From Mycobacterium sp. 1081908.1 (GTDB lineage: Bacteria > Actinomycetota > Actinomycetes > Mycobacteriales > Mycobacteriaceae): a stretch of DNA of 35,063 bases. The notes under the pieces were generated by a model. That model was given only the letters and a program-made list of their open reading frames with translations, was not told where the DNA came from and made no database searches. A program made the translations under genes and the position numbers. Below are positions 32,315 to 35,063 of the stretch, one piece after another (within the stretch, counting starts at the first letter, position 1; every line of letters starts with the position of its first letter). The stretch covers positions 1 to 35,063 of the forward strand of contig NZ_LZLY01000080.1 of NCBI RefSeq assembly GCF_001673535.1, written 5' to 3'.

Positions 32315-34153
32315 TTACAGCGTCTGGTGCCGTCCGAAGTACTTGTGGTCCTCGCTGTAGCCACCGTAACCGCTGCCGATGTCGCGGTAGTCGGCGACGA
32401 ACTCGATTCCCTTGATCCACTTCACCAGCTTGAAGCCGTGCTGCAACTCGTTGCGCAGCCGCAGCGGCTTGCCGTGCATGTAGGGGAGCGGCTGGTCGTT
32501 CATGTTGTAGGCCAGCATCGTCATGTGGTGGTCCATCTGGCCGATGTGGTGCGCGTTGTAGTAGATGCCGCCGGTGGCGCCGAGGCCCATCGAATAGAAC
32601 ACCGCCCATTTCGCCTCGGGCAGCGGTTTGACGATGTCCATGATCGCCTTCATCTGCACGCCGCCCCACTTGGCGACGCCGGACCACGCCTGGATGCAGA
32701 AGTGCTGGCTGATCTGCTCGTGGTAGGGCAGCGCCTTCAGGTCGTCGAGCGAGAATTCCATCGGGTGCTCGACCAGGCCGTAGACCCTCAGCCGCCAATC
32801 GCGAAAGTCGTTGGCCTCCAACTCTTTGTACTCGACCGTCTCGGGCAGGCGGCCGTTGCGCCAGTGGTGGGGCGAGATGTCCTTCTCGGTGAAGGCGCCG
32901 GGCTTGGGGTCGAGCCGTTCGAGCGCGCGCTGGAAGGGTCCGACGAGCGCGTATCCGACCCGCTGGATCACCCGGGGATGGCGAATCGTGAAGGGGGTGG
33001 CCCAAACCCACGCGACGGCCGTCACGACCATCGCCGCGGCGAAGATCCAGAAACCCATCCACCCGTTGTCGTCGCGGGCGGCGAACATGTGGTTGAGGTT
33101 CCGCAGCGCGCTGGTGGTCAGAACCATGGTCACGTGCACGAGGATGAAGAACAAGAAGTACACCAGCACCACGAAATGCAGCGAGCGCGCGTGCTGAATG
33201 CTCAGCCGCTTGCTGAGCCAGTGGACGCGTTGCGACAACGCGGGCGACATCCCGAGTCCGGTGATCAACGCGGCCGGCGCGGCGATGAAGACGGTGGTGA
33301 AGTAGGACAACAACTGCAGGCCGTTGTAGGCGACCCAGCCGTTGTCGGTCGGCCAGTCCAGGGACAGGTACTGGATCGCCACCGACGCGGCGTTGGGGAA
33401 GACGTCCCAGCTGGTCGGCACGATGTGGCGCCACTGGCCGGTGGCGAACAACAGCACGTAGAAGACCGCCCCGTTGAGGAGCCACAAGACGTCGATGCCG
33501 AGGTGCCACCACCGGGCCAGCCCGATCGAATGCCGGAATCCGGGCAACCCGAATTGCGGTGGCAGGGCGACGGTGTCGGCGTTGGCGGTCCACAGCTCGT
33601 CATCCGGAACCGGGGGCCCCACCCGCAGCCACTCGTCCTTGCCGGGGGTGGCGTTGCGGCTGAAGTAGAGGCGGGGATGGTCGCACAGGATCTGGATCCC
33701 CGTCCTGATGATGAACATCATCATGAAGAGGTTGAAAAAGTGAGTCCACCCGATCCATGCGGGCAGGCCGGGGCTGACGCCGATGTGGGTGTCGGTCCCG
33801 GGGTGACGCTGGATGAACGACTGCACCGCCGGCATGTTGTGCAGGCCCTTGCCGATCGCCACGCCGGCGATCAGCAGGGCGAAGCCGATGGGGATCAGCC
33901 AGAGCAGGTTGAACCATTTGTCGCGTCCGACGCGCAGCTTGGGGGCCGTCGCCCGCCGGGTGAGGTCGAACCCGCCGCCGTACGCCTCGACGTCGATGGT
34001 GTCCTCGGCGGTGTGTATTTCGTTGCGGTAGTCGGGGATTGACGTCAGCGGCGTGCCCACCGCGAGTGCCGATACAGAGCCGTCGTGCGCTGCCCGCCCC
34101 CCGGCGGTCCCGGCGGTGTCAATGCGCGGGTCCCGATGTTCGGTATTCGTCAC
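32315..34153 (-). CDS. cytochrome b-type membrane domain fused to a sulfite oxidase-type molybdopterin domain
   Basis: The product has 612 residues. After a hydrophilic N-terminus come about six membrane helices with histidines placed for b-type haem: WTHFFNLFMMMF, RWWHLGIDVLW, HARSLHFVVLVYFL and ILVHVTMVL. The last 200 residues are a SuoX/MsrP-like molybdopterin domain: LEANDFRDWRLRVYGLVEHP, FSLDDLKALPYHEQ and HFCIQAWSGVAKWGGV, where the Cys of HFC is the expected Mo ligand. It should couple oxidation or reduction of a small substrate to the quinone pool. By the positive-inside rule the catalytic domain may face the cytoplasm. The GTG start has TAATTT seven bases upstream. Confidence 0.85.
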   Translation of the reverse strand: MTNTEHRDPRIDTAGTAGGRAAHDGSVSALAVGTPLTSIPDYRNEIHTAEDTIDVEAYGGGFDLTRRATAPKLRVGRDKWFNLLWLIPIGFALLIAGVAIGKGLHNMPAVQSFIQRHPGTDTHIGVSPGLPAWIGWTHFFNLFMMMFIIRTGIQILCDHPRLYFSRNATPGKDEWLRVGPPVPDDELWTANADTVALPPQFGLPGFRHSIGLARWWHLGIDVLWLLNGAVFYVLLFATGQWRHIVPTSWDVFPNAASVAIQYLSLDWPTDNGWVAYNGLQLLSYFTTVFIAAPAALITGLGMSPALSQRVHWLSKRLSIQHARSLHFVVLVYFLFFILVHVTMVLTTSALRNLNHMFAARDDNGWMGFWIFAAAMVVTAVAWVWATPFTIRHPRVIQRVGYALVGPFQRALERLDPKPGAFTEKDISPHHWRNGRLPETVEYKELEANDFRDWRLRVYGLVEHPMEFSLDDLKALPYHEQISQHFCIQAWSGVAKWGGVQMKAIMDIVKPLPEAKWAVFYSMGLGATGGIYYNAHHIGQMDHHMTMLAYNMNDQPLPYMHGKPLRLRNELQHGFKLVKWIKGIEFVADYRDIGSGYGGYSEDHKYFGRHQTL

Positions 34154-34160
34154 GCGGCCG

Positions 34161-34166
34161 AAATTA
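34161..34166 (-). promoter_or_regulatory. -10 element of a leaderless transcript (TAATTT)
   Basis: On the minus strand TAATTT is followed by seven bases and the GTG start of the molybdoenzyme gene. No Shine-Dalgarno sequence intervenes. The rest of the gap between this gene and the next (34154-34309) shows nothing else I can identify. Confidence 0.5.
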
Positions 34167-34309
34167 CCCGAAAGCACTTGGATTAATTGGACTCGATCGG
34201 GAAGGCAGGGACCGTCCCCGGTTCTGCGGTCGCCGGCAATTGTTGCCGGGGGCCAAAATCCGCCCCGGTCCGAATGGCGGTAGCCGCAACTGCCGAACAA
34301 ACGGCGTAT

Positions 34310-34828
34310 TTACTCCGCAAACTCGGTTCCTTGGGGGTCCCTGTGAGTTTGGGCATAACCTTCTGGAAGCCGATCCCGGCGCGGGTCGGACGGCCGCAAT
34401 CGGCGGGTCGGCCGGGTCTCGATCGCGTTGACGGTCAGGGCCCGGCGGCTGATCCGCCAGCCCGCGTCCGTCAGCCGGTACTCGTCGTCGTAGCGCAGGT
34501 GCCAAACCACGTCGACGACCTCGTCCCCGCGCGGGCTCCAGTGGTGTGCGACGCACGCGACGCGCCCGCCGGCGGTGCCGCCCCGGGCGGCCTCGTCGTA
34601 CACCTCGCCGACGATGGCGTGCTCGGTGCGGGTCACGGCGGCGACGGCGGCCACCGCGGCGGCGATGGCCTCGTGGCCGCGGTGGGTGTGGACGGGTTCC
34701 AGCGCGTCCGGCGGCGCGGGCACGTGCAATTCGGCCGTCTCGGTGAAAAGCATTGTGACGGAATCGAATTGACGGTCGTCCACGTAGGCCGCGTACCGGT
34801 GCACCAAATCGCTGAGGGCCGCGCGGTC
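34310..34828 (-). CDS. SnoaL-like/NTF2-fold protein, native 5' end missing at an inversion junction
   Basis: The NTF2-like domain reads RAALSDLVHRYAAYVDDRQF, DALEPVHTHRGHEAIAAAV, VACVAHHWSPRGDEVVDVVW and YRLTDAGWRISRRALTV, ending at a stop at 34310-34312. The second copy at the right edge shows that the natural protein should begin VTLSASDRAALSD. Here the sequence departs from that copy just upstream of the Asp codon at 34828 and continues as antisense of another gene, so the native start is absent. A TTG at 34807 could give a shortened 165-residue product. Function is unknown within the NTF2 superfamily. Confidence 0.7.
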   Translation of the reverse strand, partial: DRAALSDLVHRYAAYVDDRQFDSVTMLFTETAELHVPAPPDALEPVHTHRGHEAIAAAVAAVAAVTRTEHAIVGEVYDEAARGGTAGGRVACVAHHWSPRGDEVVDVVWHLRYDDEYRLTDAGWRISRRALTVNAIETRPTRRLRPSDPRRDRLPEGYAQTHRDPQGTEFAE

Positions 34829-34972
34829 ACCAAGATCGATGCCGAGCGCGCGGGCGGCCTCGCCGATCAGGGGGCCGACCGGATCGTGCTCTCGATGCCG
34901 CCGACCGCCGACATCGAGGAGGCCAAGGACGCCCTGTCGGCGTGCGCCCAGCGGCTGTCGTTGAGCTCGTGA
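34829..34972 (+). CDS. 3' fragment of a probable LLM-class F420-dependent oxidoreductase
   Basis: Forty-seven codons read TKIDAERAGGLADQGADRIV then LSMPPTADIEEAKDALSACA, ending at TGA. The RIVLSMP strand followed by a helix ending CAQRL is the usual C-terminus of mycobacterial luciferase-like F420-dependent oxidoreductases. The rest of the gene is absent: 5' of 34829 the sequence is antisense SnoaL-like DNA. The stop overlaps the next GTG start by four bases (GTGA), so the original order was LLM gene then SnoaL gene, translationally coupled. Confidence 0.6.
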   Translation, partial: TKIDAERAGGLADQGADRIVLSMPPTADIEEAKDALSACAQRLSLSS

Positions 34973-35063
34973 CCCTCTCGGCGAGCGACCGCGCGGCCCT
35001 CAGCGATTTGGTGCACCGGTACGCGGCCTACGTGGACGACCGTCAATTCGATTCCGTCACAAT
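34969..35063 (+). CDS. SnoaL-like/NTF2-fold protein, second copy, cut by the right edge
   Basis: The GTG at 34969 starts VTLSASDRAALSDLVHRYAA and continues with YVDDRQFDSVT to the edge. From its seventh codon it is identical to the minus-strand copy at 34310-34828. It keeps what looks like the native N-terminus and the coupled GTGA overlap with the LLM gene, so this arm probably shows the natural arrangement. Confidence 0.75.
   Translation, partial: MTLSASDRAALSDLVHRYAAYVDDRQFDSVT

Larger units (their letters stand above)
34752..35063. repeat. perfect 77-bp inverted repeat at the end of the window
   Basis: Bases 34752-34828 are the exact reverse complement of 34987-35063, with 158 bases between them. 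The right arm ends at the last base of the window and may continue beyond it. Identity stops abruptly at 34828/34829 and 34986/34987. The arms are the 5' part of a SnoaL-like gene; the spacer holds the end of a different gene. See findings for interpretation. Confidence 0.95.

Noticed and set aside
34187..34968. 261-codon plus-strand open frame ending at 34972 as one gene
   Set aside because: Only its last 47 codons look like a real protein; the part before 34829 is antisense to the SnoaL-like gene.

Overview
The window looks like chromosomal DNA of a Mycobacterium, most likely a slow-growing non-tuberculous species. The DNA is about 65-70% GC. Several families are typical of the genus: DUF732 secreted proteins, a cutinase, an Rv0910-like SRPBCC protein, a mycothiol-dependent maleylpyruvate isomerase-family protein, a mycofactocin-type SDR and an ANTAR protein. 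GTG and TTG starts are common. At least three genes have a TANNNT hexamer 6-7 bases upstream of the start codon, the layout of leaderless mycobacterial transcripts. No rRNA, tRNA, CRISPR array, insertion sequence or phage gene was seen. All identifications were made by reading the translations by eye, without database searches.

Layout. 1-1839 (-): an ABC exporter pair, with the FtsX-like permease running off the left edge. 1946-5357: a small alpha/beta-barrel protein and a TetR-glycosyltransferase pair, divergent from a duplicated YbjQ-like protein and its partner; a strong palindrome lies between the divergent units. 5440-9539: a DinB/maleylpyruvate isomerase-family protein, a SnoaL-like protein, an N-acyl-D-amino-acid deacylase-like amidohydrolase, a secreted cutinase and a small membrane protein. 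9664-11559: two TetR regulators, the second divergent from a methyltransferase.

11601-22605 is the most interesting region, a catabolic island. A minus-strand operon of eight tightly spaced genes encodes, in order of transcription: an SDR, E1-alpha and E1-beta of a ThDP-dependent 2-oxoacid dehydrogenase, a free-standing 78-residue lipoyl domain instead of a normal E2, a crotonase-fold protein, an acyl-CoA synthetase, a Rieske oxygenase alpha subunit and a KstD-like flavoprotein. A class III CoA transferase is divergent at one end. A second, related crotonase converges on the other. The set fits CoA-dependent breakdown of a steroid-like, terpenoid or aromatic carboxylic acid; the substrate cannot be read from the sequence.

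22618-24704 is a decaying redox locus. A CsoR/CstR-type regulator with two clear operators and a DUF302 gene are intact. The adjoining thioredoxin and AhpD/carboxymuconolactone decarboxylase-like genes have each lost their middle and frame, and a further 43-codon remnant follows. An intact small ANTAR gene comes next. 24783-27736: an IclR regulator divergent from a BBE-type flavoprotein translationally coupled to a PhlG (diacetylphloroglucinol hydrolase)-like C-C hydrolase. 27821-32224: hypothetical, secreted and membrane proteins (DUF732, DUF4407, an SRPBCC protein). 32315-34153 (-): a membrane cytochrome b fused to a sulfite oxidase-type molybdopterin domain.

The right end (34310-35063) carries a perfect 77-bp inverted repeat whose second arm ends exactly at the last base. 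It flanks the 3' end of a probable F420-dependent LLM oxidoreductase gene. It reads as the same SnoaL-like gene present in both orientations. This is either a real fold-back duplication or, more likely, an assembly or amplification artefact.
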